64,000 nt of DNA from Rhodospirillales bacterium (GCA_019634165.1 JAHQVT010000006.1:744001-808000), one strand, 5' to 3'. Shown: positions 41,479-52,001, numbered from the stretch's first letter. Program-made: numbers and translations. Notes: a model not told the origin generated them from the sequence alone.

Positions 41479-43077
41479 TTACCCACCATGGCTTGCGGCT
41501 TCGACCATGCGAAGGGCAGTCTTGGTCGCAGCACAGCCCCCACGCGCCGTACAGCGCAAATCAGGATGCATCATCGCACCAATTTTCACTGTCTGATCGA
41601 CCAATTCATCATATCCCAGAACCGCATCGAACCCGGCAAGAACCGCCATTGCCGATGAAAAGGCATGCGACACACCCGCAACATTGCGCGCATGACACGG
41701 GATTTCAACATCCCCACCAACCGGATCACAGACCAGACCAAGGGTATTCATCAAACACATGCTGGCCGCGTCAAAGCACTGTTTGGCGTCCCCACCATAG
41801 GCCTGCGCAACACCCGCCGCCGCCATCGCCGCCGACGCCCCGGTTTCAACCGAACAGCCGCCACATTCCGCAGCAAACGTGCCACGTGCGGCAAATACAG
41901 CCCCGATCAGCGCCATGACTTGCAGCGCATCCGTCGCACCTTCGATATCAATGCCGTGACGGATCAATCCATAAAGCGTTCCGGGAACGACACCTGCACT
42001 GCCTGCCGTTGGGGCCGCACACACCACCCCCCGATTGGAATCGCGTTCCATTGCGGAAAGCGCACCTGCAATGGCGTCTTGCAGTACCGGGCCACCCAGC
42101 CCGCCGGGCAGATTGGCATCACGGACTTTACGCGCCCGCAAGGTTAAAAACCGCATCACGTTATCTTCGGGTTTTGCATCGAACCCTTCGGCCACCACAC
42201 GCAACATCAATTCACAGCGTTCGCGGAACAATGCGCGGGTGGCTTCGCGTGATCGGCCAAGGCGCTTGGCTTCCAGCACAAGGGCCGCATCAGCAATTGA
42301 TCCGCCTTCTTGCCCATCGGCAACCGCAATCACGGCTTCGCTGGTCGAAAACAAATCATCTGTCGCGCAGACCGGATATTGCGATGCATCGGCATAACGC
42401 AGATCGGAAATTTCACCGCCATCCCATTCGTGTAGCGATGATAAAGCATCCCCATTCGGCAAGGATTGCAAAGAAACTTCAATTCGTTCATGGGATGGAT
42501 CAAACGACACACCAAGCAATGTATTGCCACCCGATGCCAACTGTTTTCCAAGGTCATCGGCATGGGCACCCACATCAGGACCCCAGACAAACACCGTCGC
42601 CGTTTTCCCGGTTAAAAATACCGGCTGCCCATTCATCGCATCGATGTAAAACATGCCGCCGCCAATCGATGCACCGGCATAAAGATCAACACGCTTTGTG
42701 CCATCCGCCGTCACAACGGTCAGTTCCAGATCAACGCGGTTGGGGTGGTTGTTGTTGGCAAGTTCAACGATCTCGATGGCAAACTGGAACCCTTCGCCGC
42801 GCTCAACCCGGCCCAGAATATCGCGGTAATCTGCATCGGTCAGTTTCGCGCCAGCAAGCCCAGCAGCAAAATTTTCGTCCGAACTTTGCGCCTTATAGCA
42901 CGGCGCAAAAGAACCACGCGGATCAAACCGAACCACCGCATTTTGCAGTATTTCACCGTTTGAACAGGAAAGTTCACGCACAAGTTTCGCCATCATATAA
43001 GGCGCTGCACAGTGCGAACTTGATGGCCCCCGCATAACGGGACCAATCACGGAATTAAGCAGGCTGATTTCTTGCAT
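41479..43077 (-). CDS. sdaA: L-serine ammonia-lyase, iron-sulfur-dependent type
   Basis: SVIGPVMRGPSSSHCAAPYMMAKLVRE; AAPTAGSAGVVPGTLYG; CLMNTLGLVCDPVGGDVEIPCHARNVAGVSHAF. Confidence 0.93.
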   Translation of the reverse strand: MQEISLLNSVIGPVMRGPSSSHCAAPYMMAKLVRELSCSNGEILQNAVVRFDPRGSFAPCYKAQSSDENFAAGLAGAKLTDADYRDILGRVERGEGFQFAIEIVELANNNHPNRVDLELTVVTADGTKRVDLYAGASIGGGMFYIDAMNGQPVFLTGKTATVFVWGPDVGAHADDLGKQLASGGNTLLGVSFDPSHERIEVSLQSLPNGDALSSLHEWDGGEISDLRYADASQYPVCATDDLFSTSEAVIAVADGQEGGSIADAALVLEAKRLGRSREATRALFRERCELMLRVVAEGFDAKPEDNVMRFLTLRARKVRDANLPGGLGGPVLQDAIAGALSAMERDSNRGVVCAAPTAGSAGVVPGTLYGLIRHGIDIEGATDALQVMALIGAVFAARGTFAAECGGCSVETGASAAMAAAGVAQAYGGDAKQCFDAASMCLMNTLGLVCDPVGGDVEIPCHARNVAGVSHAFSSAMAVLAGFDAVLGYDELVDQTVKIGAMMHPDLRCTARGGCAATKTALRMVEAASHGG

Positions 43078-43173
43078 GGCGGCACTTCACAGGTTGATAT
43101 GCATGTTGCGGGAATTGCATACAATATGCCGTAATCATCACCTGCCTTTTGGATGATTGCAATCTTACAAAAG

Positions 43174-43210
43174 AAAAACCCCAATCAGCATGGCGGCTGA
43201 TCGGGGTTTT
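43174..43210 (-). terminator. Terminator after betA
   Basis: aaaaccccaatcagca...gctgatcggggtttt. Confidence 0.85.
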
Positions 43211-43237
43211 CAATAATGGTTTTGTCGGTGCGATCGC

Positions 43238-44926
43238 TTAACGCTGCTTGGTTTCCCATTCGGGATGAACGAAATACGGCGCATTTGACGGGGCCAATGG
43301 TTGACGCCCGCGAATGATGTCAGCGGCCTTTTCACCAATCATGATCGTCGGCGCATTCAAATTACCCGTCGCAATCGTTGGCATGATCGAACTATCAACC
43401 ACGCGCAGCCCTTCGATGCCGTGAACACGGGTGTTTTCATCCACCACGGACATCTCATCACTGCCCATCTTACAGGTGCATGACGGGTGATAAGCACTTT
43501 CGGCGTGATCTGCGACCCATGCGTCAATCTGCTCGTCGGTCTGAATATCCTTGCCCGGTGCGATTTCACTGCCGCGCAAATCGGCAAATGCTTCCTGACC
43601 AAATATTTCGCGGGTCAGGCGCACGGATGCACGCATTTCTTCCCAGTCTTCCGGGTGGCTCATATAGTTCGGATCAATGATCGGACGGTCTTTGGGGTCG
43701 GCGGATGCCAAACGCACGGTCCCACGCGATTTCGACCGCATCGGGCCGATATGGGCTTGGAAGCCATCCCCTTCGGCGGCCTTTGATCCATTATAGTTAA
43801 TAGCGGCTGGCATGAAATGATATTGCAGGTCCGGGTGCTTAACGCCCGCTTTCGACCGAATAAAACCACCAGCTTCAAAATGGTTGGTCGCACCAAGACC
43901 GGTTTTAAACAGATACCACTGCACACCGATCTTAAGTTTGCTCCACCAATCAAGCTTGCTGTTCAGACTAACCGGCTTTGTGCATTCCATCTGAACGTAA
44001 AGTTCCAAATGGTCCTGAAGGTTTTCACCAACACCGGGAAGATCATGAACAACATCAATACCATGTTCGCTCAGATGTGCTGCCGGACCGACCCCTGACA
44101 GCATCAAAAGTTTCGGCGAATTGATCGAACCTGCCGATAGAATGACTTCACGGTCAACCACTGCGCGCTTGGCCTCACCTTCATGGGTGAAGTCAACACC
44201 AACCGCACGTTTACCTTCAAAAACAATGCATTGTGCAAATGCCTTATTGTAAACCGTGACGTTTTCACGCTTTGCCGCCGGGTGAAGATAGGCCTGTGCG
44301 GTTGACCAACGACGGCCTTTATAGACCGTCATATCCATGGTCCCCAGACCTTCCTGACGATAGCCATTCTGATCCGGCGTATATTCATACCCCGCCTGTT
44401 GCCCGGCCTTGATCCACGCTTTATGCAGATCATTCTGACAGGCACCGGTCGTCACATGAAGCGGACCGTCACCACCATGATATTCATCACCATCGGCGTC
44501 TTCATTGCGCGTATCGGCCTTGCGGAAATAAGGCAAGCAGCGTGCATAATCCCAATCTTTCAGGCTTGGGTCTTCTTCGGCCCAGCGATTATAATCAAGC
44601 GCGTGCCCGCGAACATAAGCCATCCCATTGATCGAACTTGATCCGCCCGAAACACGCCCACGCGGCGTTTCCATCCGACGATTATTCAAATTCGATTGCG
44701 GTGTCGTCCAATATGCCCAGTTATAGGTTTCTGACTGCATCGGATAGGAAAGTGCCGTTGGCATATGAATGCGCCAATCCCACCAATGATCGACTGGCCC
44801 GGCTTCCAGCACCAACACCTTAACGTCGCGATCTTCTGACAGGCGATTTGCCAAAACAGCACCGGCTGAACCGGAACCGACAATCACGTAATCGTATTTT
44901 TCAGTCTTTATTGGGGTCGACATCAT
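43238..44926 (-). CDS. betA: Choline dehydrogenase (GMC oxidoreductase)
   Basis: YVIVGSGSAGAVLANRLSED, GGSSSINGMAYVRGHALDYNRWAEE, STGNLNAP-like ATGNLNAPTIMIGEKAADIIRGRQPL. Confidence 0.96.
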   Translation of the reverse strand: MMSTPIKTEKYDYVIVGSGSAGAVLANRLSEDRDVKVLVLEAGPVDHWWDWRIHMPTALSYPMQSETYNWAYWTTPQSNLNNRRMETPRGRVSGGSSSINGMAYVRGHALDYNRWAEEDPSLKDWDYARCLPYFRKADTRNEDADGDEYHGGDGPLHVTTGACQNDLHKAWIKAGQQAGYEYTPDQNGYRQEGLGTMDMTVYKGRRWSTAQAYLHPAAKRENVTVYNKAFAQCIVFEGKRAVGVDFTHEGEAKRAVVDREVILSAGSINSPKLLMLSGVGPAAHLSEHGIDVVHDLPGVGENLQDHLELYVQMECTKPVSLNSKLDWWSKLKIGVQWYLFKTGLGATNHFEAGGFIRSKAGVKHPDLQYHFMPAAINYNGSKAAEGDGFQAHIGPMRSKSRGTVRLASADPKDRPIIDPNYMSHPEDWEEMRASVRLTREIFGQEAFADLRGSEIAPGKDIQTDEQIDAWVADHAESAYHPSCTCKMGSDEMSVVDENTRVHGIEGLRVVDSSIMPTIATGNLNAPTIMIGEKAADIIRGRQPLAPSNAPYFVHPEWETKQR

Positions 44927-44985
44927 TGATCCCTTTTATCTTTCAAACGTTGCGGGCAGCCATTTTTTGATCACAAATATGCCGA

Positions 44986-46443
44986 TCAATAAGGCGCCTC
45001 GACATCGCCGGTTTCGACATAGACCGATTTAATGCGGGTGTAATGTTCAATCGCCGCACGGCCATTTTCACGACCGACACCGGATTTTTTCACGCCACCA
45101 AACGGCATTTCAATCGGGGTAATGTTGTAGGTATTAATCCAGCACGTCCCGGCTTCAAGACGGGCGACAACCCGATGACCACGCGACAGATCCTTGGTAA
45201 ACACACCCGCCGCCAGACCATATTGCGTGTCATTGGCGCGTTTGATGACTTCGTCTTCGTCTTTAAATGTCAAAACAGACATGACCGGACCAAAGATTTC
45301 TTCGCGCACGATGGTCATATCATCGGAACAACCCGCAAAGACCGTCGGGGCAACAAACAAACCGCCTTCTGGCATGCCATCGGTTACGGCATGGCCACCA
45401 AGAACGCATTTTGCGCCCTCTTTTTTACCGGTTTCGATATAGGACATTACCTGATCGAACTGCGCCTTGGTCACAATCGGGCCGACCTGGGTTTCCGGTT
45501 TTTCCGGATCACCCAGAACAAGGTCCTTGGACCGTGCGATCAGTTTTTCGATGAAGGCATCAGCAACACTTTCATGGACAAACACCCGTGTTCCGTTCGA
45601 ACAAATCTGCCCCGATGAATAGAAGTTTGCCATCTGTGCGCCCGAAACCGCGTTATCAAGATTGGCATCTTCAAAAACAATCATCGGTGATTTGCCGCCA
45701 AGCTCCATGGTAACGGCCTTCATGCCGCCCGCGGCAGCGGCGGCAACCTTGGCACCGGTGGCGGCCGATCCGGTCAGTGAAACTTTATCGACATCATCAT
45801 GATCAACAAGGGCCGCACCACATTCGCGCGCACCCTGAACAACGTTGTAAACACCGTCCGGAAGACCTGCTTCCTGCAGGGCTTCGGCAAGTGCGATGGC
45901 CGATAACGGGGTCACTTCGGATGGCTTATAGACAACCGCATTGCCGCACGCCAAGGCGGGGGCTGCTTTCCAACAGGCAATCTGGATCGGATAGTTCCAT
46001 GCACCAATGGCGGCACAAACACCAACGGCTTCACGCCGAGTATAGGCAAAATTCCCGGCAAGATCGATATGTTCACCTGCAAGACTGCCCGCAACACCGG
46101 CAAAATATTCAAGACACTCAACACCGGAAATCACATCGACAATTTCGGTTTCCTGAATGGCGCGGCCCGTATCGCGGGTTTCAACCAGTGCCAATTCATC
46201 GTTACGGTCCCGCAGGATTTGGGCGGCCTTAAACAACACACGTGCGCGCTGTGCAGCGGGTGTGTTTTTCCAAATTTCAAACCCTGCACGCGCGGCCTTA
46301 ACGGCTGCATCAACATCCGATGCCGTGCTTTCATTACCCTTGGCAAGAACCGTGTTGGTCGCTGGGTTCAGCGTTACCATCGCAGCACCAGAACCGCTGG
46401 TTTTCTTGCCATTGATGAAATTCAAGATTTGGTAAAGGCTCAT
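44986..46443 (-). CDS. betB: Betaine-aldehyde dehydrogenase
   Basis: IGAWNYPIQIACWKAAPALACGNAVVYKPSEVTPL, LELGGKSPMIV-like motif, GQICSNGTRVFVH. Confidence 0.96.
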   Translation of the reverse strand: MSLYQILNFINGKKTSGSGAAMVTLNPATNTVLAKGNESTASDVDAAVKAARAGFEIWKNTPAAQRARVLFKAAQILRDRNDELALVETRDTGRAIQETEIVDVISGVECLEYFAGVAGSLAGEHIDLAGNFAYTRREAVGVCAAIGAWNYPIQIACWKAAPALACGNAVVYKPSEVTPLSAIALAEALQEAGLPDGVYNVVQGARECGAALVDHDDVDKVSLTGSAATGAKVAAAAAGGMKAVTMELGGKSPMIVFEDANLDNAVSGAQMANFYSSGQICSNGTRVFVHESVADAFIEKLIARSKDLVLGDPEKPETQVGPIVTKAQFDQVMSYIETGKKEGAKCVLGGHAVTDGMPEGGLFVAPTVFAGCSDDMTIVREEIFGPVMSVLTFKDEDEVIKRANDTQYGLAAGVFTKDLSRGHRVVARLEAGTCWINTYNITPIEMPFGGVKKSGVGRENGRAAIEHYTRIKSVYVETGDVEAPY

Positions 46444-46507
46444 ATCAAAACTCCTGCAGGCCGCCTCGATGTCGGGCGACCGTAATCTTAAACATTTGAC
46501 GTGTTGT

Positions 46508-47098
46508 TTAGCGCGCGGGCGAATTCGCCAGATAAAGGCGCATGGTACTGTGCACCATTTCGCGCGCGGCTTTGACATCGGCGCGTCCCTCGGAAAGGCC
46601 CGAACGCACCCAGATGCCATCAATCATTGCCGCCAGTGCGGCCGAAATTTCATCTGCACGCTGATCCGTTGTCAGTTGGCGCAGTTCGTGACGCAGATTG
46701 GACGCCAGTCGTTTGAAATAGATCGCATTAATACGGTTAAGCGCCTTGGAAAACGGCACCTGCGACCAGAAGGACAACCACGCCACCGTCACCTGTGGGG
46801 TAAATTGTTCTTCGTTGAAATTCGTATTCACAATCGCTTCTAGTCGGTCTATCGGCGTTTTTGCATTGGCCAGACGCACAAGATAATCGTTGCGCAGTTC
46901 CTGCATCAAGAAGCGCATGGTGGCTTCAAGCAACGCATTCTTACCACCGAAATAATGCGAAATAATGCCCGACGACATACCCGCCGCCTTAGAGATACGC
47001 GCAATCGTCGTATCAGCAAAACCGTGGCGGTGAATGGTTTCAATCGTCGCGTCGATCAACTGCCTGCGGCGAACAGGCTGCATACCAACCTTGGGCAT
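46508..47098 (-). CDS. betI: TetR-family transcriptional repressor BetI
   Basis: MPKVGMQPVRRRQLIDATIETIHRHGFADTTIARISKAAGMSSGIISHYFGGKNALLEATMR. Confidence 0.96.
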   Translation of the reverse strand: MPKVGMQPVRRRQLIDATIETIHRHGFADTTIARISKAAGMSSGIISHYFGGKNALLEATMRFLMQELRNDYLVRLANAKTPIDRLEAIVNTNFNEEQFTPQVTVAWLSFWSQVPFSKALNRINAIYFKRLASNLRHELRQLTTDQRADEISAALAAMIDGIWVRSGLSEGRADVKAAREMVHSTMRLYLANSPAR

Positions 47099-47204
47099 TC
47101 ACATCATCCAATTCAAAGCGATCCAAAGGGTTTAGCGTCCGTGCAACAGCATAAGACGCAGTTTTTAGCCATTCGCAATTGACGTGACGTGAATATGATG
47201 TATT

Positions 47205-47224
47205 TTAATTGAACAATCAATCAA
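47205..47224. promoter_or_regulatory. Candidate BetI operator
   Basis: TTAATTGAACAATCAATCAA in the betI-choX divergent region, resembles TTGATTGAAC(N2)TCAATCAA-type BetI sites as recalled. Confidence 0.6.
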
Positions 47225-47477
47225 TAAAAACACACCGTCATTTGCGGCGCACAGATCCGTGGGATCACACATAGTTGCGCGGCTTTGCGGTTGTTTTTCT
47301 GATTATTCCGGTCCATGCGATGGGGTTCTGGGGAACCTGATTGCGTGGCTCTGGGCGAGTGTTAGCGACTTACGATATTACGTTGATGTTCGTCTGGCCT
47401 CCGGAACCGAGAGTCTGATGACTGCGCAATCGCAGCCATTAGTAACCGTTAGGTTTACACAAGGGAGAACCAGAAAC

Positions 47478-48437
47478 ATGACCACTCTTTCCACGTTCGG
47501 CCGTCTTCTTGGCAGCACCATCATTGCCACCACCCTTCTGGGTGCCGCAAGTGCCAAAGCAGCCGACAGCGATGCCTGCAAAACCGTAACGTTTTCTGAT
47601 GTTGGCTGGACCGACATCACGGCAACCACGGCAACCGCATCGGTTATTCTTGACGCATTGGGCTATGATGCAGAAACCGAACTTCTGTCGGTTCCTGTCA
47701 CCTATACCAGCCTTGCCAATGGCGATGTTGACGTGTTCCTTGGCAACTGGATGCCAACCATGGCCGCCGACATTCAGCCATATCTCGACAAAGGGACTGT
47801 TGTTACCACCGGTGCAAACCTTGAAGGTGCAAAATACACCCTTGCCGTTTCCAAGAATGCCTTTGACGCAGGCCTGAAAGACTTCGCTGACATCGCCAAA
47901 TTCAAAGATCAGCTTGATGGCGAAATTTACGGCATTGAGCCGGGCAACGATGGCAACCGTCTGATTCAGGACATGATCGATGGCGATCAGTTCGGTCTTG
48001 CAGGCTTTGAACTTGTTGAATCCTCCGAACAGGGCATGCTGTCGGAAGTTAAGCGTAAGTCATCGCGCGATCAGTTCATCGTCTTCCTTGGTTGGGAACC
48101 GCATCCGATGAATGCAAAATACGACATGGCCTATCTTGATGGTGGCGATGACGTATTTGGTCCGAACTTTGGCGGTGCTACGGTTCATACCAACCTTCGT
48201 GCCGGTTACACCGAAGCATGCCCGAATGCGGGTAAATTCGTGACCAACCTTCGTTTCAGCCTTGCCATGGAAAACGAAATCATGGATGCGATCCTTAACG
48301 AAGGTACCGATCCGGCAAAAGCAGCATCTGCTTGGATTAAAGCCAATCCGGATGCAGCATATGCATGGCTTGACGGCGTGACCACCTTTGACGGTGGTGA
48401 CGCAAAGGCAGCGCTGAAAAGCGGCCTTGGTCTTTAA
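47478..48437 (+). CDS. choX: Choline ABC transporter substrate-binding protein
   Basis: Signal peptide; CKTVTFSDVGWTDITATTATASVILDALGY, VPVTYTSLANGDVDVFLGNWMPTM. Confidence 0.94.
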   Translation: MTTLSTFGRLLGSTIIATTLLGAASAKAADSDACKTVTFSDVGWTDITATTATASVILDALGYDAETELLSVPVTYTSLANGDVDVFLGNWMPTMAADIQPYLDKGTVVTTGANLEGAKYTLAVSKNAFDAGLKDFADIAKFKDQLDGEIYGIEPGNDGNRLIQDMIDGDQFGLAGFELVESSEQGMLSEVKRKSSRDQFIVFLGWEPHPMNAKYDMAYLDGGDDVFGPNFGGATVHTNLRAGYTEACPNAGKFVTNLRFSLAMENEIMDAILNEGTDPAKAASAWIKANPDAAYAWLDGVTTFDGGDAKAALKSGLGL

Positions 48438-48480
48438 GCTTCCGTAAATAGGCGGGCCTTGCCCGCATTTGCGATCCTAC

Positions 48481-48524
48481 CGATACGCCCGCGCCCCGAA
48501 ATCGGGCACCGCGCGGGCGTATCG
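48481..48524 (+). terminator. Strong intra-operon stem-loop between choX and choW
   Basis: cgatacgcccgcgc...gcgcgggcgtatcg, 14-bp perfect arms with nested cccgaaatcggg. Confidence 0.8.
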
Positions 48525-48545
48525 CGTTTTAATTTGATTTAAAAA

Positions 48546-49412
48546 ATGAACGGAATTTTTCCCATGGAATGGCTCACGGAAACGAAGATTCCGCTGGGAC
48601 AGTGGATTGCATCCCTCATGGATGCGCTTAATGAACATGCCGATTTCGTCTTTTATACCATCTCGGATGTTCTTGAATTCATTATTGAAAACACCATTGA
48701 TTTTCTGGTGTGGCTCCCGCCCCTTTTGATGATTGCCGGTTTCGGCGTGTTGGCTGCCGTCCTCCATAAATCATGGAAATTGTCGGCCTTTACCATTCTT
48801 TCCCTGCTTTTGATTGTTAATCTGGGCTATTGGGAAGAAACCATGGAAACGCTGGCACTTGTTCTTTATGCCTCGCTGTTTTGCATGGTCATTGGGGTGC
48901 CGCTTGGTGTTGCATCAGCACACCGTCCATGGCTGTATCAGGCCATGCGTCCGATCCTTGATTTGATGCAGACCATCCCGACTTTCGTGTATTTGATCCC
49001 GACCCTGATTCTGTTTGGTCTGGGCGTGGTCCCCGGTTTGATTTCAACCGTGATCTTTGCAATTGCCGCCCCGATCCGCCTGACCCATCTGGGCATTTCA
49101 AGCACGCCCAAGGCGTTGATCGAAGCAGGTGAAAGCTTTGGCTGCACACCACGTCAATTGCTGTTCAAGGTCGAACTTCCATCGGCCATGCCATCAATCA
49201 TGGCAGGCCTCACCCAATGCATCATGCTTTCGCTTTCAATGGTCGTGATTGCCGCCCTTGTCGGGGCAGATGGCCTTGGTAAACCTGTGGTACGCGCACT
49301 TAATACCGTGAACATCGCCCAAGGGTTTGAAGCCGGTCTTGCGATTGTGATCTTGGCCATTGTGCTTGATCGCATCTGCCGCCGTGACAATAACGAAACT
49401 TCGGGGCAGTGA
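48546..49412 (+). CDS. choW: Choline ABC transporter permease
   Basis: ProW-like; PILDLMQTIPTFVYLIPTLILFGLGVVPGLISTVIFAIAAPIRLTHLGI. Confidence 0.94.
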   Translation: MNGIFPMEWLTETKIPLGQWIASLMDALNEHADFVFYTISDVLEFIIENTIDFLVWLPPLLMIAGFGVLAAVLHKSWKLSAFTILSLLLIVNLGYWEETMETLALVLYASLFCMVIGVPLGVASAHRPWLYQAMRPILDLMQTIPTFVYLIPTLILFGLGVVPGLISTVIFAIAAPIRLTHLGISSTPKALIEAGESFGCTPRQLLFKVELPSAMPSIMAGLTQCIMLSLSMVVIAALVGADGLGKPVVRALNTVNIAQGFEAGLAIVILAIVLDRICRRDNNETSGQ

Positions 49413-49414
49413 TC

Positions 49415-50611
49415 ATGACCAATGCAATTGAATTTGAAAATATCGACGTCATATTCGGCAATCGTCAGGCTGAATCACTTGCCCTGCTTGACGCTGGCAA
49501 GACCCGTTCCGAAATCGCCGAGGCCAACAACAATGTTCTTGGCGTTGCGGGGGTCAATCTGAATGTCCCACAAGGCGAGATTTGCGTTCTGATGGGGCTT
49601 TCAGGGTCCGGTAAATCATCACTTCTGCGCTGTGTGAATGGCCTCAATACCGTATCGCGCGGATCGCTTCGGGTGCGCGATGGCGACTGGATGGAAGACG
49701 TCACCAAATGTGATGGCCCAACCCTTCGTAAATTGCGCCGTGAATGCGTTGCGATGGTCTTTCAGCAATTTGGCCTTTTGCCATGGCGAACCGTTGCCGA
49801 GAATGTCGGCTTTGGTCTTGAGCTTCGCGGCATGGGACCAAAGGAACGCCGCGAAGTTGTGAATGAAAAACTCGCCCTTGTCGGCCTTGATCAATGGGCA
49901 GACAAATATGCCCATGAATTATCCGGCGGTATGCAGCAGCGTGTTGGTCTTGCGCGTGCCTTTGCAACCGATGCGCCGATCCTTCTGATGGACGAACCGT
50001 TTTCGGCCCTTGATCCGCTGATCCGTAATCGTCTGCAGGACGAGTTGCTTGATCTTCAGGAAAAGCTGAACAAAACCATTTTGTTTGTCAGCCATGATCT
50101 CGATGAAGCCATGAAACTTGGCAATTCGATTGCCATCATGGAAGGCGGTTATGTTGTGCAGCACGGCACCCCGGAAGACATCGCCTTGCGTCCGGCCAAT
50201 GAATATGTTGCCGATTTTGTCGCCCATATGAACCCGGTCCACATCCTGCGCGGTCGTGCGATCATGCAGCGTGTGTCCAAGGATCAACGCAACAGCACGG
50301 GCGATCTTCTGATTGCAGATGAAGACATGCATATCACGGTTGAAAACGGCGTTGTCCGGGCCGCTCATAACACCACAATCGGCGCACTTAAGCTGATTAA
50401 TTATGATGGCACCCTGCCCGCCGATCTCGACGAGACGGACAATTCAGTGGTCTTTGTTGCCCAAGATGATGTGCTGCTTAAAGATTTGATCGATATGCGC
50501 TCCATCACCCAGAACCCGGTGATCTTAACCCGCGAAGGCAAGATTTCCGGTACATTGGGTCGCAAGGAGTTCTTTGACAGTTTGACACAGACCGCATCTG
50601 TACCAGACTGA
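49415..50611 (+). CDS. choV: Choline ABC transporter ATP-binding protein
   Basis: Walker A GLSGSGKSS, LSGGMQQRVGLARAFATDAPILLMDEPFSALDPLIR; GTG start at 49409 also possible. Confidence 0.94.
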   Translation: MTNAIEFENIDVIFGNRQAESLALLDAGKTRSEIAEANNNVLGVAGVNLNVPQGEICVLMGLSGSGKSSLLRCVNGLNTVSRGSLRVRDGDWMEDVTKCDGPTLRKLRRECVAMVFQQFGLLPWRTVAENVGFGLELRGMGPKERREVVNEKLALVGLDQWADKYAHELSGGMQQRVGLARAFATDAPILLMDEPFSALDPLIRNRLQDELLDLQEKLNKTILFVSHDLDEAMKLGNSIAIMEGGYVVQHGTPEDIALRPANEYVADFVAHMNPVHILRGRAIMQRVSKDQRNSTGDLLIADEDMHITVENGVVRAAHNTTIGALKLINYDGTLPADLDETDNSVVFVAQDDVLLKDLIDMRSITQNPVILTREGKISGTLGRKEFFDSLTQTASVPD

Positions 50612-50636
50612 TCTGCCAGACATATCCAAGCCATCT

Positions 50637-50673
50637 AAAAACAAAGGCGACCGTTCATCGGTCGCCTTTGTTT
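50637..50673. terminator. Bidirectional terminator between choV and moaD
   Basis: aaacaaaggcgaccgttcatcggtcgcctttgttt. Confidence 0.85.
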
Positions 50674-50694
50674 ATATCAAGACTTTGGCGAACG

Positions 50695-50946
50695 TTAGCC
50701 ACCCGTAACCGGCGGGAACAGGGCAATTTCCGTGGCCTTGGTTACATCCGTATCAGGCGTCGCATATTCCTGATCCACCGCAACACGAATGATCGCAGGT
50801 TCCGAAAGGGCATTGGCAAAATTCGCCCCACGTGTTGGCAACCACGCCAAAAGGTCGGTTACAGTTTTAACATCACTGGGCAATTCGACGGTTTCTTCGG
50901 CAATGCCGATACGGTCTTTGACCCAGGAAAAATAGACCAGTTTCAT
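50695..50946 (-). CDS. moaD: MoaD/ThiS-family sulfur carrier protein
   Basis: MKLVYFSWVKDRIGIAEETVELPSDVKTVTDLLAWL...ALFPPVTGG; C-terminal Gly-Gly. Confidence 0.88.
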   Translation of the reverse strand: MKLVYFSWVKDRIGIAEETVELPSDVKTVTDLLAWLPTRGANFANALSEPAIIRVAVDQEYATPDTDVTKATEIALFPPVTGG

Positions 50947-51024
50947 GTGCAATCCTGATGGTTCATTCGCAATTTCCCGCAGCTTTGCGCAAACCTCGTC
51001 ATGGTGCAAGTCCCGATCACGTGA

Positions 51025-51969
51025 TCATGGATAAACGAAATAGCCATCAGGGGCATTTTCCAACCTTGCGGTCAGGTTATCGATAAAGAAACGTTCTGCC
51101 CGGCTAAGCGACATGCGCGGGTTGGTCACAAGGTAAATGTCAATCGCTGGCGGGTCGACATAAGGCGGGAGACGCCATAACTGGCCGCGTTCCGTGGCAT
51201 TTTGCACCACATGGATCGGCAGTGGCCCAATCCCAAGCCCGGCATTGATCAAACGCCTTACTTCTTCAAGATGCGGACTCACAGCAACCACTTTGCCCTT
51301 CAGGCCTTGTTGTGCGCGTAAAATGGCCACCGGGGCAAGTGCATCGGAAAGCTGATCGGTCGAAAAGGATACGAACGCTTCGCTTCTAAGGTCCGCCAAT
51401 GTCAGGTCTTTTTGCCCAAACAAATGATGACTTGGCCCACAGAAGAACCCGAAATGTTCGCGGTACAGACGGCGATATTCCAATCGGGGATGCTTTTCAC
51501 GCACCAGACAAATGCCAAAACTGGCCTGCTGGGATAGAACCTGATCGGTCACATGACCAGATGTTGCGACATTGATTTCATAGGTCACTTCGGGATGAAG
51601 ACGGTTAAATTCAAACAAACCATCATCAAGCGGCGGGAAAACAACGTGACTGGCCAACCACAAATGCAAATGCCCGGTCAATTGACTGCCGCTATCGGAC
51701 ATCACATCAGACAACCGCCCGATGGCCCCACAGATTTCCCGACATTCGTGATAAAGCGCTTGGCCCTGCTCGGTTACTTCAAACCGGCCACGTTCACGGT
51801 CAATCAGGCGCGCACCGATCTGATCTTCAAGCCGCTTCAAGGCGTTACTGACACTGGGCTGGCGCAGTAACAGCCGGTTGGCCGCCCCGGTGATCGATCG
51901 TTCTTCAACGATCACGGTAAAGGTATGCAACAGGTTCCAATCAAACTGGCGCCGCATCAATTCATTCAT
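51025..51969 (-). CDS. LysR-family transcriptional regulator
   Basis: FDWNLLHTFTVIVEERSITGAANRLLLRQPSVSNALKRLEDQIGARLIDRERGRFEVTEQG; divergent from ABC operon. Confidence 0.95.
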   Translation of the reverse strand: MNELMRRQFDWNLLHTFTVIVEERSITGAANRLLLRQPSVSNALKRLEDQIGARLIDRERGRFEVTEQGQALYHECREICGAIGRLSDVMSDSGSQLTGHLHLWLASHVVFPPLDDGLFEFNRLHPEVTYEINVATSGHVTDQVLSQQASFGICLVREKHPRLEYRRLYREHFGFFCGPSHHLFGQKDLTLADLRSEAFVSFSTDQLSDALAPVAILRAQQGLKGKVVAVSPHLEEVRRLINAGLGIGPLPIHVVQNATERGQLWRLPPYVDPPAIDIYLVTNPRMSLSRAERFFIDNLTARLENAPDGYFVYP

Positions 51970-52001
51970 CGAAATCCCCCACCGAAACCCATCAAAAATC
52001 C

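Noticed and set aside
42009-43037. 342-aa plus-strand ORF
   Set aside because: Antisense to sdaA with biased H/R/P-rich composition typical of a spurious frame.
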